The notes beneath the pieces were generated by a model, which had not been told where the DNA came from, ran no database searches, and saw nothing but the letters and a program-made list of their open reading frames with translations. This document shows positions 21,731 to 34,293 of a stretch of 64,000 nucleotides of DNA, one piece after another (position 1 is the first letter of the stretch; each line of letters starts with the position of its first letter). Made by a program: the position numbers and the translations under genes. Source of the stretch: Capronia americana (taxonomy: Eukaryota; Ascomycota; Eurotiomycetes; Chaetothyriales; Herpotrichiellaceae). The DNA lies in NCBI GenBank assembly GCA_016110215.1, contig JADWQD010000004.1, positions 434,001 through 498,000 on the forward strand, in the 5' to 3' direction.

Positions 21731-22783
21731 CTGCGTAGAACGATCAGATGTTGAAGCCGGCGATGTCTTAGGCGTATCTCCCTTCCCAGTCGATTGGCTT
21801 GTAGCAGAATTGCAAGCATGCTGAACCAAGGATTGATACAAGTACCGCTTTAGTCTCACTTACACTAGAATGCAATCAGACACGACGTGATACTATGTAC
21901 TCTACTGACTACCTAGATCTAGAATTCGGCGTCGACTGAATCCATCAGTGGAGATAAGCTCCATCACCTCCGCGGGAAGTTCATTCGATATCGCTTCTCT
22001 CTTCTATTAACGTCTCGAGACATGACATACAAGAATACCCCGAGAGACAACTTCAGGTAGGGGGTACAGCTACAGGCACGAGTTCCCTTGGTCAACAGTA
22101 CACCAAGGTCTCTATTTCAGGACATCTCGCCTCTCACGACCACGGATTCAAGGCTTATGGTGCGGTATATGGATGAAGATGAGACGGATGGCGTTCGGCC
22201 CGAGGTGGACTGGGGATGAAGAACGTGTAGAGACGCAAAAAAAACAGCCGAGACCGGTGCAAGACCGGCGTAAAGAGAGGGCTTCATGTTATTCTTTTGG
22301 TCTAGCCTTCTGATTCTGCACCACTGTTGTTGTACATAAACAGTAGTTCGGTGTAATTGTGAGAACGCCATCCTTGAGGCTCTTAGTACACACCCCGTCC
22401 CGTGTATGCAATACTTTTGCATCAAACATATGAAATGGGCCTGACCTTGTTTGTCGAATACGCCAACCAAGACCCTTGAGCACAGACGCCCAAGATGCAA
22501 GGGTGGATGCTTTAAGTTGATTCATGTCTCATCACTGAGCAGCTCTTTGCTGCTTTGCCTGTTCGCGCCAACCATGCTGCAAACCAGCTATACACAATCC
22601 ATCTGCCAAGCTCGATTGTTTTCAACCTCTAGTTGCATACTCATCCCGCCACCACTCTCGATCCCAGTACCCGCTCAGGTCTCTCATCTCGCTGTTCATC
22701 CGACCTCTCCTGTCCTGGCTGGGCTGGTAATTCTGGTTCTGGTTCTGATCCTCCGTGGGGTTTCCATCCTGGCCCGAGCGTAG
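21731..22783. other. Probable further transposon debris
   Basis: No intact gene. A minus-strand stretch at about 22500-22290 reads GLGWRIRQTRSGPFHMFD and DGVCTKSLKDGVLTI, which looks like protein and may be another transposon-derived fragment. It lies 5' of the gag/protease fragment on the same strand, so if it belongs to the same element the order is disturbed. This is a resemblance only. Confidence 0.35.
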
Positions 22784-25146
22784 TTAATCATAACCTGCGC
22801 CTCGTTGCCAGGGGCTGGAGTTGTTTTGCTGTCTGAAAGATTGCTGTGGAGGATAACCACCTTGTGAAGACCGGGGAGGCTGCGCTTGATAGCCACCGCT
22901 GCCTAGACTGCTCATGCTTCGGTCATACGTTTGTTGGCTTTGACCCGTGGTTGGTCTAGCGCCGTAGCCGTGGTCGCCGCTGCTATTGTATCCTTGGTTG
23001 TACATCTGTCGTTGCTCAAGCGATTGTGGTGGACCGCGGCGGCCCGGCTGATCACTGGGATACAGTGGCGTGTTGTAGTCTTGCTGAGGATACGATTGGG
23101 TCTGTGTCATTGGCTGCTGGGTGATCTCGGAATGATGCTTGAGCGAGTCGGTTGTGAAGGAGGCATCATCATCGTAGCCCTTGTCTTTGACATACGGCGT
23201 CTGTCCGTCTTGTCTAGCAGTTGCGCCCAAAGCGTCTAGCTCGGTGGTGAGGGCGGCCTGAGACTTGATGAAACTACCTCGGTCGTCGCGCATCGGCTGA
23301 TACCGGACTTCAGGATTCTTCGATGCGATCGCGTAGATGGAGGCAATGAGCACCAAGAGCAGAAGAACCGCCGCAAAGACCACGTTATAGAAGGCGAAGA
23401 TGACGCCCATGACCCCTGAGACCATTTCCGGCTGACCGAATGCATTTGAAAAGACCAGGAGGAAGATAGCGTTGAGGAAGTTGACCGAAGCGATGGAGAT
23501 GTTGAAAATGTTGGTCTTCTTGTCCATGTAGGGTCGCACCACGCTCGTACCGATCAACGCAACGGCTTCGACGATGAGGAGGCCGACAGCTTGAGCGACC
23601 GGTGATTTCTGTGCAAAGGCAATAAAGATCGCCTTGGCCAGGATGTACAACAAGAGAGGGACGATGAAGTAGTAGGCAGTGGCGCGATACTGGATATAGA
23701 GGAAGCCCCACTTGTTGAGGCACTCGGGGTCGGAGTAGAGAATGTAGGCGGGGTTTTTGTGCATGGCGACCGACTTCTTCGCCAGTTGGATGACTTTGAA
23801 AGAGGCCCATCCCAAAGCGGCGGCCATGGAGATGAAGACAATCAAGGCCAAAACAACCTCGGCAGCGGAGTCCCGCTCGACCAATTCCCATAGGCACAGA
23901 ATGGACATTTGCACAAACCCGAGCGCGACCTGTACCTGTCAGCAATGGACGCCTAGAAAGGGATCAAAAGACTTACCAATCGGAACAGAATGCCCTTGAT
24001 GACGATCTTCCAGCCATTGCGGAATTCTAAGAATCTTTCCGACTTCATCCAGCCGGCTTTGGCGCAGCCGTCGAGGATTGCCTTGGTGAGAGCGACCAGG
24101 ACAGCAACCATGAAGAGGATAAAGACGAAGAAGATCAAACCGGTCATGAAGATGTTGGTTTGCTCAATTCCTGCCCTAAAACCGACTCTATCGATTCCGC
24201 GCACAACCTTGACGTTGTCCACAGTGGCGGTATCGGTTGTAGAGCTCTGGCGCTTGGCAAGATATCGAATATTTTGTGTTGCAAATGCAACCATGGTGTC
24301 GAGAGAGCGTTTGATGGCGCGCTTCTGGACTTGCACGGAGAATGTGCTGAGAGTGGAAAGGTAAGTAGTCGGTGTGCCCCCGGTTGCCCGCTGGTACCAC
24401 GTCGCGATGGATTGCAGAAATCCAACACGTATGATGCCCATGCTCCACTGGAAGTTTTGGGTCCATGACTGCACAATAGGTGGCATCGATACAGAGGTCA
24501 TTCCAATCACAGCCTGAGCCTGGAAGAAGCCAAACAGCGACACGGCGTTTGCAGCGACGTGGGCAGCAGTATTAGGATGACCAAGGCCGGAGGTGACGCC
24601 GGCAGCAACGAGACCCAACCCAGCAATGATGGCAGTAGCCCAGCCGACAGCAGGTTGGTAGACACTCTTCGTGTTGGAAAGATCGGCTTCCATGCAAGCA
24701 ATCGTTTCACCCGTATCAAGAGAGTAGACATAAACTCGAACGACACCGTCCAGATCGGGTACAGTATACGCGATGCCTGGGACTTGCTTAGAGACATCAT
24801 TGGGAACATCGATGTTGGTTTCGATATTGATTTGACCGGTCTGCATGGGACAGAATCCTGCAAGACCCATCGAACAGGGGTCGAGAGTTTCGTTGACGAT
24901 GGTGAATCCATAGGCAATGACCTCGAGTTGTGCTGTAACATTTCCCACTATGGAGGAAACGCCATTGATGTTGAGACTAATGCTGCTGTTTTTGGGGGTG
25001 TACGCGACATTGAACAGTGTTGCTGTAAAGTTCGAGCCGCTCTTGCACGAGTTTAATGAGTTCGACTCGATTATGTTCTCGGCGAGGGTGGAAGATGAGA
25101 GTGAGAGGGCGGCGAGGAGGTAGGAGAATAAACTCTGAGGCCGCAT
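22784..25146 (-). CDS. FLC-family TRP-like membrane protein (flavin carrier)
   Basis: Fungal TRP-like/FLC family (yeast Flc1-3), multi-pass proteins of ER or plasma membrane linked to FAD and calcium transport and wall integrity. Two exons, 25146-23977 and 23929-22784, around a 47-nt intron give 771 aa. The chosen acceptor (GTACAG) aligns the joint as FRLVALGFVQM, as in relatives; an acceptor 6 nt earlier would add two residues. Order: signal peptide (1-22), ML-like luminal domain with several Cys (about 25-175), then about nine membrane helices (for example GLIFFVFILFMVAVLVAL and VALIGTS), and a cytosolic Gln/Pro/Tyr-rich tail of about 150 residues. Confidence 0.93.
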
Positions 25147-26887
25147 GTTGAGATGAAGTCGCCGTTGGTATCTGGCGCTCGACGCGTGTTGTTGTTCAAG
25201 GGGGGATGCAGTTCAGGGCGCCAACCAGGGCGAACACCTTTTCGGGAGGGGAAATAAGGCAGGATGAAGAGGCGTATTATTGTGATTCAGATTCGGCTTC
25301 GAGCAGAACGATCTTTGACGGTGGTAATGAGTTATTCGAGGTGGACTGTCGATGGTGTCATTGATTCTGATGGGAGGTTGGGTCAAAATGCGGGAATTGG
25401 AACGAGCGGCAAAACTCAGGGACCGTCGGGGCTGCAGGGACGATGGGTCTCGTCGCCGTCCGATCTCAGTGACAAAGAGGCCGTCAAAGAAGACTGAGGT
25501 CGGGAGTGCAGTCGGAGTCGTAGTTGAGTTAGATGTGAATAGCGAGCGTGGATGGTGAAGGAGAACAGAGCAAGTGGTGACGGAGGCTGGAACAGGAAGA
25601 GATGCAAGATTTGACACGCTGCAAGATCAGGAAAACGAGCCTCTGCAGCCCAAGAACCCAAGGGCACGAAGGAGCAGAGCGCTGCGTGTGGTGGGATTCT
25701 GCCGCGGTGGGCACCGCTCTTTGGGGGGTAGCGCTGTCTTGGATGGGGGGCCAGCAGCGTGCCAGTGGTGGGTGGGCGCCGGATGGTCGGGAGGCAAGCG
25801 ATAGGCTAGGTACTGTAAGGGTGAAAGAATTCCAGATGCTTGTCCGCAGCCGCTAGCCCGCTTTCAACAAAGAGCATTTGTCCCCCTGAACTGATCTCCC
25901 TATGGCGTGTTGGCACTGACGCGGGCCGCGTGGCGGAGCAGGTCATGCAGGAGATTGCTGTTGCCCAAACATCGACCAAACACCTCCCACGGCTTCACAA
26001 GGCTGTCCTCAAGGTCACTGATGCCGGGAATCTGCCTTGCCGATATAAGTCAGACGGTCGCCGTCGCAAACATTCGCATCTCTACTGTGTTACTACAAAG
26101 GATATTTTCCAGGATGACCAGCGAGGTAGCCGAATCAATTGACTTGGAATCTAGACTCGCGAGTACTCGTACAGAGCAGCGTCTCTGTCAGTCTTTGCCT
26201 CTGGTGAACTCGTCATGGCTGCAGATCTCCTGCATACCGCGTAGCTGGCTTGGATCTCTCGCGCACTCCCCCACAAACGAGGTCAGTGTCAAATGAGCAT
26301 TCCCCACAACCACCAGGTTTGACTGTCACCACTGCGTTACCTTCGTCTTCACTGTCACTACCTCGTACCAGTATGCTTGTTGCCAGTAATCACATTAAAA
26401 ATAACAAGCGTAACACAATCTCTGTGACCGAGGCTGTGCTTGTGCTTTGCGAGATTGAGCATTCCCTCTGCTCGGCGGCTCCATCAACGGCCCGCCTCCG
26501 ACGTCATGCCTTGTTTTGTCCTGCTCGGTGCTCCACCCTGGAAACATCCGACTTCAGATCTGCTTCAATCTGCGTTTCATCGAAGCATTTTGTGCTGCGG
26601 TCAGACTTACTACTAGGACAAGCGAGCGGACAAGAGATCATGTTTGAGGATTTTCAAACTTGTCTTTTCGCATGCGCGTCTTTGAAGTTACGGTCTAGAC
26701 GCAGTGCTTTGTCCTGCGCTGTGAATCCGGAGCAGTCAATGCGCATTGCCTAAAATGAACGAAGAGGTCATGGCTAGAATAATGTGTACGATGTGCCTAT
26801 GCACCTGTGTCGCATTTTCCTGTTAATCGAGAATGCTATTGCCAGCCACCAATGCTTGCCGTCGCCTCAATGTACCTTGGGAATTAC
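25147..26887. other. 1.7-kb intergenic region
   Basis: Contains the promoter of the FLC gene and the 3' flank of the Mit1-type gene. Frames up to 167 codons exist (26250-26753, +) but show no protein-like pattern. If the Mit1 gene uses an extra last exon, it would lie at about 26770-26820. Confidence 0.45.
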
Positions 26888-29800
26888 TTACGGGTCTCCC
26901 AGTCCAACCATGACGCCACTGCCTGCTCGCTTTCGCATCTTATCCAAATGTCCGTCGCCGATCGCCCCTACGTATCCAGGATGTGAAGGACGCGGAGCAT
27001 TCTGCAAAGACTGCTGCACAATAGCCTCCTGCTCCTTGCGTTCTCTCGCTCGTTTGCGTTGGGCGAGATCTCCGCGTACCATGCGCAGGTATTTTGTCGC
27101 TTGTTCAATCAACTCCCGGCTCTCGGTGCTGTCTTTCAGTGTCTGTAGCAAGGTTGCGACATGCGTTTCGGAGTTGAGATGTGGGCATGTTCGACTGTGG
27201 CCGAGGTGAGCGACGCCACATAAACCGCAGTGCTCAACACCAGCCAACTTCAATCGACACCAGCCCATGGGATGTTCTTCGTTGCAGGCCGAACATTGGT
27301 GCAGAGCCGGCATTTGATGAATGGGACCATGGTCAAACGCTCCATCTCCGTTGAAGTGCGGCGCTGGTCCAAGGGGTACTCTGACGCGTTTAAAGGGCCT
27401 CACTATGCATTCCAGCTCATCAGTATCGGCGACTACGCTGCCTTGCGCGGGCTGGATTTGGACTTCCTACCTTGCACCTTTCGTTTGGGAGTTGACTCCG
27501 ACTCGCTCTCTCTGGCCCCGTCGGACTCGGTGGCATCGTAGTCGGACTGCTCCTGCGGGGCTCGATAATCAGGGTCAACCGCCGCTACGTCGGCTTCCGC
27601 GATATTTGCCTCGACTTTGTCGCCGTCGCGATCCCCTAGGCGGTAGTCGACAGTCTGTCCAGTGTCAGTCTCAGTATTACTCAACAAACTGGGTCTGCTC
27701 ACTTGTCTTTTCCGCTTTCCTCTCCCGAACGCCTGGGCTTTCCGCGCTTGTTCTTCAGCAAACACCCGCTCCCGCTCCTGCAGGATCTTATCCCAGATTC
27801 CAGGATTGGGCGTATTGTTGCCTGTACGGTCGGGCAAGTCGTCTTGCAACGCAGACTTGTCGTTGGCCCAGATTCGAGCAAAGCTGAATTGTGACTCGGC
27901 CGACTTCTCTTGATCAATCTTAGTGTCCTCAATCTGCGAACGGTCCAGCAAGCGATCGACCGAGCTGTCATCATAGACAATGTCTTCCACAGCGGGGTCT
28001 TCTTCGAAAAGTGCCTGCGCCCCGTGACGAAGAATCGTCTCGAGATTTTCGCCAGCGTCTTCCTCCTTGTCCATTTGTTCGATGAGGACGTGGTCCAGCG
28101 CCATCTTCTTCCGACCAATCTGCATGATCTTTTCCTCTACGGTTTCTCTCGTCATCAGTTGGAAAACGAGCACCTTGTGCTTCTGCCCGATACGGTGGGC
28201 CCGAGAAAGTGCCTGAATATCTTGGTGCGGATTGAAATCCGGGTCGAGAATGATGACTGTGTCGGCAGAAGCCAAGTTGATACCTACCCCTCCCGCTCGG
28301 GTTGATAACAGGAATGCGAAGTATGGCGAGTCTGGAGCATTGAACTCATCAATGCGCTTCTGCTTCTCGACCGCGGAAATAGTACCATCGATGCGGCGAT
28401 GCTGCATTCCAAGGCCGTCAATAAAGTCCTCGACAATATCAAGATTGTCAAGAAATTGACTGAAAATGAGAACACGATGCCCACGCTCTTGCAGTTTGGG
28501 TAGCATGATCGCCAGGAGTTGCAGTTTGGAGGATGCTTCAACGAGATTCCGAAAGGAAACGGCGCCATCGGCTCCTCGCTCCTCGATGTCTCTGCTGTAG
28601 ACGAAAGGATGGCACAAACACTTTCGCAGCTGCATCAAGATGTTGTTCAGATTGTGTTTCTCCTTCGGTGTCGCGGTGCCGTCACGCGCGAAGATTGATC
28701 TCATCAGTTCCGGATTCTTAGCCAAGATCGACTTGTAGACCTTCTTCTGAAGTGTTGACATAGTGACAGGCACGATAATCTGAGCCATCGGTGGCAGGAA
28801 AGTGAGTACTTGAGCCTTGGTACGTCGTAGGAAGAACTTCCGAAGCATGTCATGCAGCTCAGGCACATTGTCCTGCGTGAGATTGGCATATTTGGCCTCG
28901 AGTTCTGCTGCGTTCATGCTTCTGTCCAGGAACTGTAGCAGATTGAAAAGCTCTCGGGCGTTGTTTTGAAGCGGGGTGCCTGTCAAAAGGACCTTGAACG
29001 GGAAGCGGAATTTGGAGAGGATGTCGTAGATTTGTGTTCGGTCGCTCTTGAGACGCTGTCCTTCGTCCACGACAAGAGCTTGCCACGGCACCTTCATCAA
29101 GCTCTTTCTAGTCTTCTCTTCGATGATTGACTCAAACGAGGCGACAACAATATGAGCTTTGATGTCTTTCACCTCCCTGTCTCTCTTTTTCGGTGCTGTA
29201 TTTGTATCCTCTTCCTTGTCCTTTGGGAACAATTCGTAGTCATGCGTGAGCTTTCTTGCCCTGGCAGAGCCATAGTAGGTCACAACCCGAAGAGAAGGCG
29301 CCCACTTCTTGATCTCACGTCGCCAATTGGGACAAGTTGAATTGGGGACCACGACGAGGAATGGCCAGCATTTGTGATCTTGAACCAGAGTAGCGAAAAA
29401 AGACACCAGTTGAATCGTCTTGCCCAAACCCATCTCATCGGCCAGAATGGCGTTCCGATTCTTGAACCATTGGTAGAGAAGCCAGTTCAAACCCTCCAGT
29501 TGATATCGCATCAGCTCACCTCCGACCATGCTCGTTGGTTGTTTCTTTTTGATGAGCGAGCTCTCGAAATCTAGTGTTCGGATATGCGCTAGATGGCGTT
29601 TCAAGGTCGATTGGGGTGGAATCGCGATGTGTAGTTTCATGACATAATCTTCATATGCGGCTTTGAAGTCGTTCCATCGGTCAATGTCAGTCGGAGGAGG
29701 GGGTTTCTCCCAGATAGCATCTTCATAGCCGAGACCTTTGTACTTGACAAACGCCGAGTCAACCTCCTTGGCACGGGCGAGGTCGATTTCCTTGGTACTG

Positions 29801-32039
29801 TTGCGAACAACACTTGAGTAGCGCACATCGAAGACGATATCAACGCGGAACACCTCCTCGGGGATGGCATCTGTCGTGGTCATCTTCGGAAGTTGATTCT
29901 CTTGTTTCTTGAGGAAAGACCCGCGCATACTATTGGGAGCGATGCCCCATACCCAGCTCCCCGGCATCCAGGTCGTTCGGAAGTATGACTGCGCGCGCCA
30001 TTTGACGAGATATTCTTTCTCGTCCTCAGGCAATTCGGTGACGCGAGTCCCGGGAACATAAGAGTCCAGGTTGACAGGGCGCCATGCGACAAGAGAATCA
30101 ATCTGGTGTTGATTTTCGATGCAGTCTTTGCACACCCAAGACCGATGGTAATGTTCGAACCTTTTTTGCGCCAGGTGCGCTTCGTCCAGCATACTCTCAT
30201 CTTCGTCGTCGAGCGAATGAGCTGTCTGGCGCTTGGGAAGATGATGCATATGCCACGCACGAGCACATTGTGAGCACCGGAACATGACCAAGGTAGGATT
30301 GTTGATGAGCCTAGACTCCACAATTGTGATCGGATCTGTTCCTCCGTTCTCCTCTCTTTGCAGTTGTTCCTGTCGCGTGGTGAGACGACCCCGTAATGGC
30401 TTTGATAGTTCACCATACTCGCGACAGCCAGAGCAACGTCCTTGATGTGGGGCCATTCTCTCCTTGTCATGAGCAAGACCGATGCAACGTTTGCACTGCA
30501 GAACGAACAATTGCTCCCCAACTTTCGTGACTAAGTGGTCTCTGGTGCCGCGAAAGCCAAGACATTTTTTATGATAGGAATTGGTACAGCCCTGACAGAA
30601 GACTAGAGGTCCCTTCGTTTGATCGTCTCCTCTATAGAAACAAGTGTCGCATTCTTGCCGATGTCTCCGTCTGAAAGGATCGTCTTCTGATAGTCTGGTG
30701 AAGTGCTCTTTGGTGCTGACGACTTTAGGGCCTGTTTTCTCGTCCTCGTAGCTTGAGATCTCATCCTCTTGCCTCTCACGCATACTCCGTTTTGGTTGTG
30801 TTCTCGTTCGCTCGGATCGCCGTGCTGGGGTTACGAAATCTGCCTCCGGAGACGAGTCACGCCCCATTCGGGACCTACGCTGAGGACGTGCTGATACTCG
30901 CATGGACTCTCTCTTCAGCCGCAGCATCGAGGTGCCTGGTGTGCCTCTCGCACTCCTTCTTAGCCGGCCATGTGCAACGTCATTAAGGTCGTCAAGCTCT
31001 TGCTTGAGATAGGCTGACGTTCGGAGTTTGCTGAGTCGTGCCGAGCGTCGACCATCGCGTACACTGTCATCTGGAGCATCGTCTTCTTCACCTGCCTCTG
31101 AGAATTCTTCGGATTCTCCAGGCTCAGCATCGCTATCATCTGCGCTCTTTCGTCGTCGCCGCGGTCGAGATTCTCCTTCTGAGTCTGTTAAGGGAACTGT
31201 ACTCCAATCCACCATGGCCGGATCCCTCTGTGATGGTCGTCGGCCCGGTGCATGGCTATCTTGGAAGGCTCGCAGCGCGTCATAACCGTTGTCGAGGCCG
31301 CGTATTTCACGGGCTGAGACCTGAGCGGCGGGCATTGTCAGCGATCTATTGATGGTGACCAAAAGAACAGGAAGCACCGAGGACAAAAATGACGCCGAGA
31401 TGAGGTAGTTGGAGAGAGGTGAGGTAGGAGAGTGAGGAAGAGCAAAGAGAAAGACCCGTGACGAAGATCGGAGAGAAGTCGGAGGACATGTTCAGGTGTA
31501 TATGACAAAGGTTCTAGTGAGAGAGCACTTACTACATCCCTTTCACCACTCTCTAGCCTCACAACGTAACGCTTGTCTTTTCGCTGGGACAGGACTCTTT
31601 CGACGGTGAAATGCCCTGGCAGATACTCATATGTCTGTTTTTCCTCCTCTGAAAGCCTGGGCACATCGATATAGAAATGCTTTTGGAACAAGCCAAGTGA
31701 GGGAGGGTCCCCATCATTGTCGACCTCAGTTCCGTCCTCCTCAGTCGGGGTGGTGTCAAATCTCAGTGCAGGACCTCTGTGAGATTTGGTGTTCGTAGAC
31801 CCATTCTCGTGCACGATATCCCCGCCGCTACTTTCACCGGAATGTGACAGTCCTGCCTGCTCCGAGTCTGGAGCAAACGAGGTGTCGTCCTCACTCTCTT
31901 CAACTTCGACTTCTTCGGCCCCGACGGGCTTTTGAACGAGTACTTCGATACCACCTTCGGCAGGAAATCCGGGGTTTTTGGGCGTGTTCGCTTTCTCAGG
32001 TGGTTTTCCGACCCACAGAGATAGATCTATCGCATCCAT
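26888..32039 (-). CDS. Mit1/Mi-2-type SNF2 chromatin remodeller
   Basis: ATP-dependent nucleosome remodeller of the fungal Mit1 (SHREC, heterochromatin) type. Exons 32039-31533, 31320-27471 and 27402-26888, with introns of 212 and 68 nt, give 1623 aa. Order: chromodomain-like start (HFTVERVLSQRKDKRYVVRL, about 130-165), acidic and basic linkers, PHD-like Cys/His cluster (CDTC..CQGC..CKRC, about 393-448) and a second Cys set, chromodomain (KEYLVKWRAQSY), SNF2 ATPase with DEMGLGKT (about 797), DEGQ in place of DEAH, LLTGTPLQNN, and helicase C (IFSQFLDNLDIVEDF). The C-terminal zinc-finger block is CSACNEEHPMGWC and CGLCGVAHLGHSRTC. A 48-nt in-frame segment (27655-27702) has intron ends. The stop overlaps a GTAAGT. 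Confidence 0.92.
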
Positions 32040-32412
32040 CTCGTTGTTGAGTTACAGCCATGGGGGTATGGTCAGGTCCGCTGGTGAACGGGGACGAGAA
32101 CTTTTAGTCAACGGTTAGTAGAACAGGGCCGACCACCTCATGTATGTTTAAAGGAACGAACGGATACATGAGTCCCTCCATCGTACACTGGGCCGAGTAT
32201 AACAGCAAAGGAAAGAGATGGTAGCGGAATTGCATACGTGAAGGAAGTCGGAAAGCCCAAGTGAGAACGCGCAGCGAGAACGCGCTCCCCGCGTCACTCC
32301 AAATTGAAATTCACTTTCCACTCAGCTGTAGCCCATCCATTTCCTACACATTAACAACCGTACACTCCTCCCATTCCGTAAATCGGCAGTCCAACTCTCG
32401 AGCTGCCCGTGG
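32040..32412. promoter_or_regulatory. Divergent promoter, Mit1-type / MRM1
   Basis: 373 bp between head-to-head ATGs of the remodeller and the rRNA methyltransferase. Shared regulation is possible but nothing in the sequence proves it. Confidence 0.4.
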
Positions 32413-33804
32413 ATGCTGCCGCTCCTTCGCCCTCTACTCGGCTATGCTGCGCCCGTCAGAATCCCTCTTTGCTCTCACCACGCACGCTACATTTCCCTGA
32501 CCGGCGCAATCGAAAAAGGTATCCGGCACCACCAGCGAGGCAGAATTCGGCTCGAAGACCACCATGCCGAAGCCAGGAAAGACCCCAAGCCTTGGGATGG
32601 GGAGGCCTCAGGGTCAACAGAAGCAGCCGGAGAGGATACAGGGAAGAAAGTTGTATTGATTCCTGGCCATGAACGACGCAGTGGGCGGAAGACGCGAAAG
32701 GGCCCAAGAACTATCCAACCAGGGCAAGATGCGCAACGCGCGACGCTGAAGCGCGATAGGAGCGATGTGCCAGCGTCTATGCCATACACAACAGCAGGGT
32801 CAGAATTCTTGTATGGTACATTTTCTGTTCTGGCAGCTCTTACCGCTCGGCGGAGGAAACTCTACAAGCTCTACCGGCTGCTACCCCCTGGCTACGGCAT
32901 TGACACGAAGAGAGCCAAAGCTATGCAACCAAAGCAATCCCCAGAGGAGGTTCGGCAGCACAACCGGATCAACACTCTGGCCGAAAAGTCTGGGGTACAT
33001 GTGGAAGCCGTGTCAGGACCTCGCTGGCAAGGCATTTTTTCAAAAGCATCAGACGGACGACCGCACAACGGCTGGATTCTGGAGGCTTCTCCGGTTCCGA
33101 AGCTGCCTGTCACGGTATTATTGCCCGTCAAGCTCCCATCTGATTCGATCACTGTATCTATCGGATGGGCATCTGAGGAAGAGAAGGCTATCAACAGCAT
33201 ATTCGACGTGGTGGGTAACAAAGCAACAATCCCCTCCGTTCGACCTGCTCACAGATACCCTTTCATGTTGCTGCTCGACTGCATTACCGACACGGGCAAC
33301 TTTGGTGCCATCGTTCGCTCTGCTTGGTTTCTGGGCGTGGATGCGATCCTCATCTTGGAGCACGGTACTGCGCCCATCACGACCAACAGCGTGAAAGCTT
33401 CCGCAGGAGCTTTCGAGTACATGCCCGTTCTTCACGTCAAGAACGAAAGAGACTTCATCAAGCTCTCACGTAGGAACGGATGGAAGTTCTTTGCGGCGGA
33501 CGCGCCAGAGACCGCTGATATCACAATGAGACGGGCCATGCAGCAAGGATTACAAGAGCCTTTGAAAGTGGAAGGCGCTTTGTTGCAACACCCCTGCGTA
33601 CTTGTCCTCGGCAATGAAGAAACAGGAATCCGAGATTTCATGCGCACGATGGTGGATGGTGCTGCTGGTATCCCTAATGCGAGACCGGAGGTGGGAGAGA
33701 TTGACAGCCTCAACGTCAGTGTCGCTTCGGCTCTGCTCACTCAGAAGTTCTTCGACACAGCTTCTACCGCGCCCCAGAAAGATGAGAGAAGTGCTAGTGA
33801 CTGA
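32413..33804 (+). CDS. MRM1: Mitochondrial rRNA 2'-O-ribose methyltransferase (SpoU)
   Basis: SPOUT-class enzyme of the Mrm1 type, which 2'-O-methylates a guanosine of the large mitochondrial rRNA with S-adenosylmethionine. Single exon, 463 aa. The first 30 residues (MLPLLRPLLGYAAPVRIPL) are basic and hydrophobic, as for a mitochondrial presequence. The substrate-binding part starts at FLYGTFSVLAAL (about residue 136). The three SpoU motifs are present: DTGNFGAIVRSAWFLGVDAI, LVLGNEETGIR and SLNVSVASALL, which form the trefoil-knot cofactor site. Length exceeds the yeast protein because of a longer N-terminal linker. Confidence 0.92.
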   Translation: MLPLLRPLLGYAAPVRIPLCSHHARYISLTGAIEKGIRHHQRGRIRLEDHHAEARKDPKPWDGEASGSTEAAGEDTGKKVVLIPGHERRSGRKTRKGPRTIQPGQDAQRATLKRDRSDVPASMPYTTAGSEFLYGTFSVLAALTARRRKLYKLYRLLPPGYGIDTKRAKAMQPKQSPEEVRQHNRINTLAEKSGVHVEAVSGPRWQGIFSKASDGRPHNGWILEASPVPKLPVTVLLPVKLPSDSITVSIGWASEEEKAINSIFDVVGNKATIPSVRPAHRYPFMLLLDCITDTGNFGAIVRSAWFLGVDAILILEHGTAPITTNSVKASAGAFEYMPVLHVKNERDFIKLSRRNGWKFFAADAPETADITMRRAMQQGLQEPLKVEGALLQHPCVLVLGNEETGIRDFMRTMVDGAAGIPNARPEVGEIDSLNVSVASALLTQKFFDTASTAPQKDERSASD

Positions 33805-34293
33805 GTTGAGATCGGAGTGAGCGCCATTCCAACGAGAACTTCTGTAGATAGGCGTATCCCGTCAAAAGAACGATAACCACGTCTCTCGCCCCCTACTCTT
33901 GCCCCCTCCACCACTGCTGTAGCTTGTCCGTCCACTCTGCCACTGTGCTCCCCGGCCAAGCGAACAGGCCAGGCGTGCGCGTGATGCGGAACAGCATTAT
34001 TCGTGCTAAATGATTGGCCGTACCACCACACGCGCATGGTACGGCGGGGCACAAAGCCGCCCGAACGGCGATCGGGCGCAGGCTCACAGGTTGAAGCCAC
34101 CATTAAGATTTCTTCAGTCTCATTCATCATGGAGTATCCATTACGTTTCCAAATAGTTTAACTCGACATCCCCATGGACCACGCCATCTCCGTTCCTGTT
34201 TCCGTTGCCAGAATGCCATGCCTCTTTCCTTTGACTCCGCCAGAGTGCCTGTCGCTGTAACGCCGAACGATATTGACGGATGTCACTTGTAAC
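33805..34293. other. Convergent intergenic region
   Basis: About 490 bp between the 3' ends of MRM1 and the unknown minus-strand gene. No feature recognised. Confidence 0.45.
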
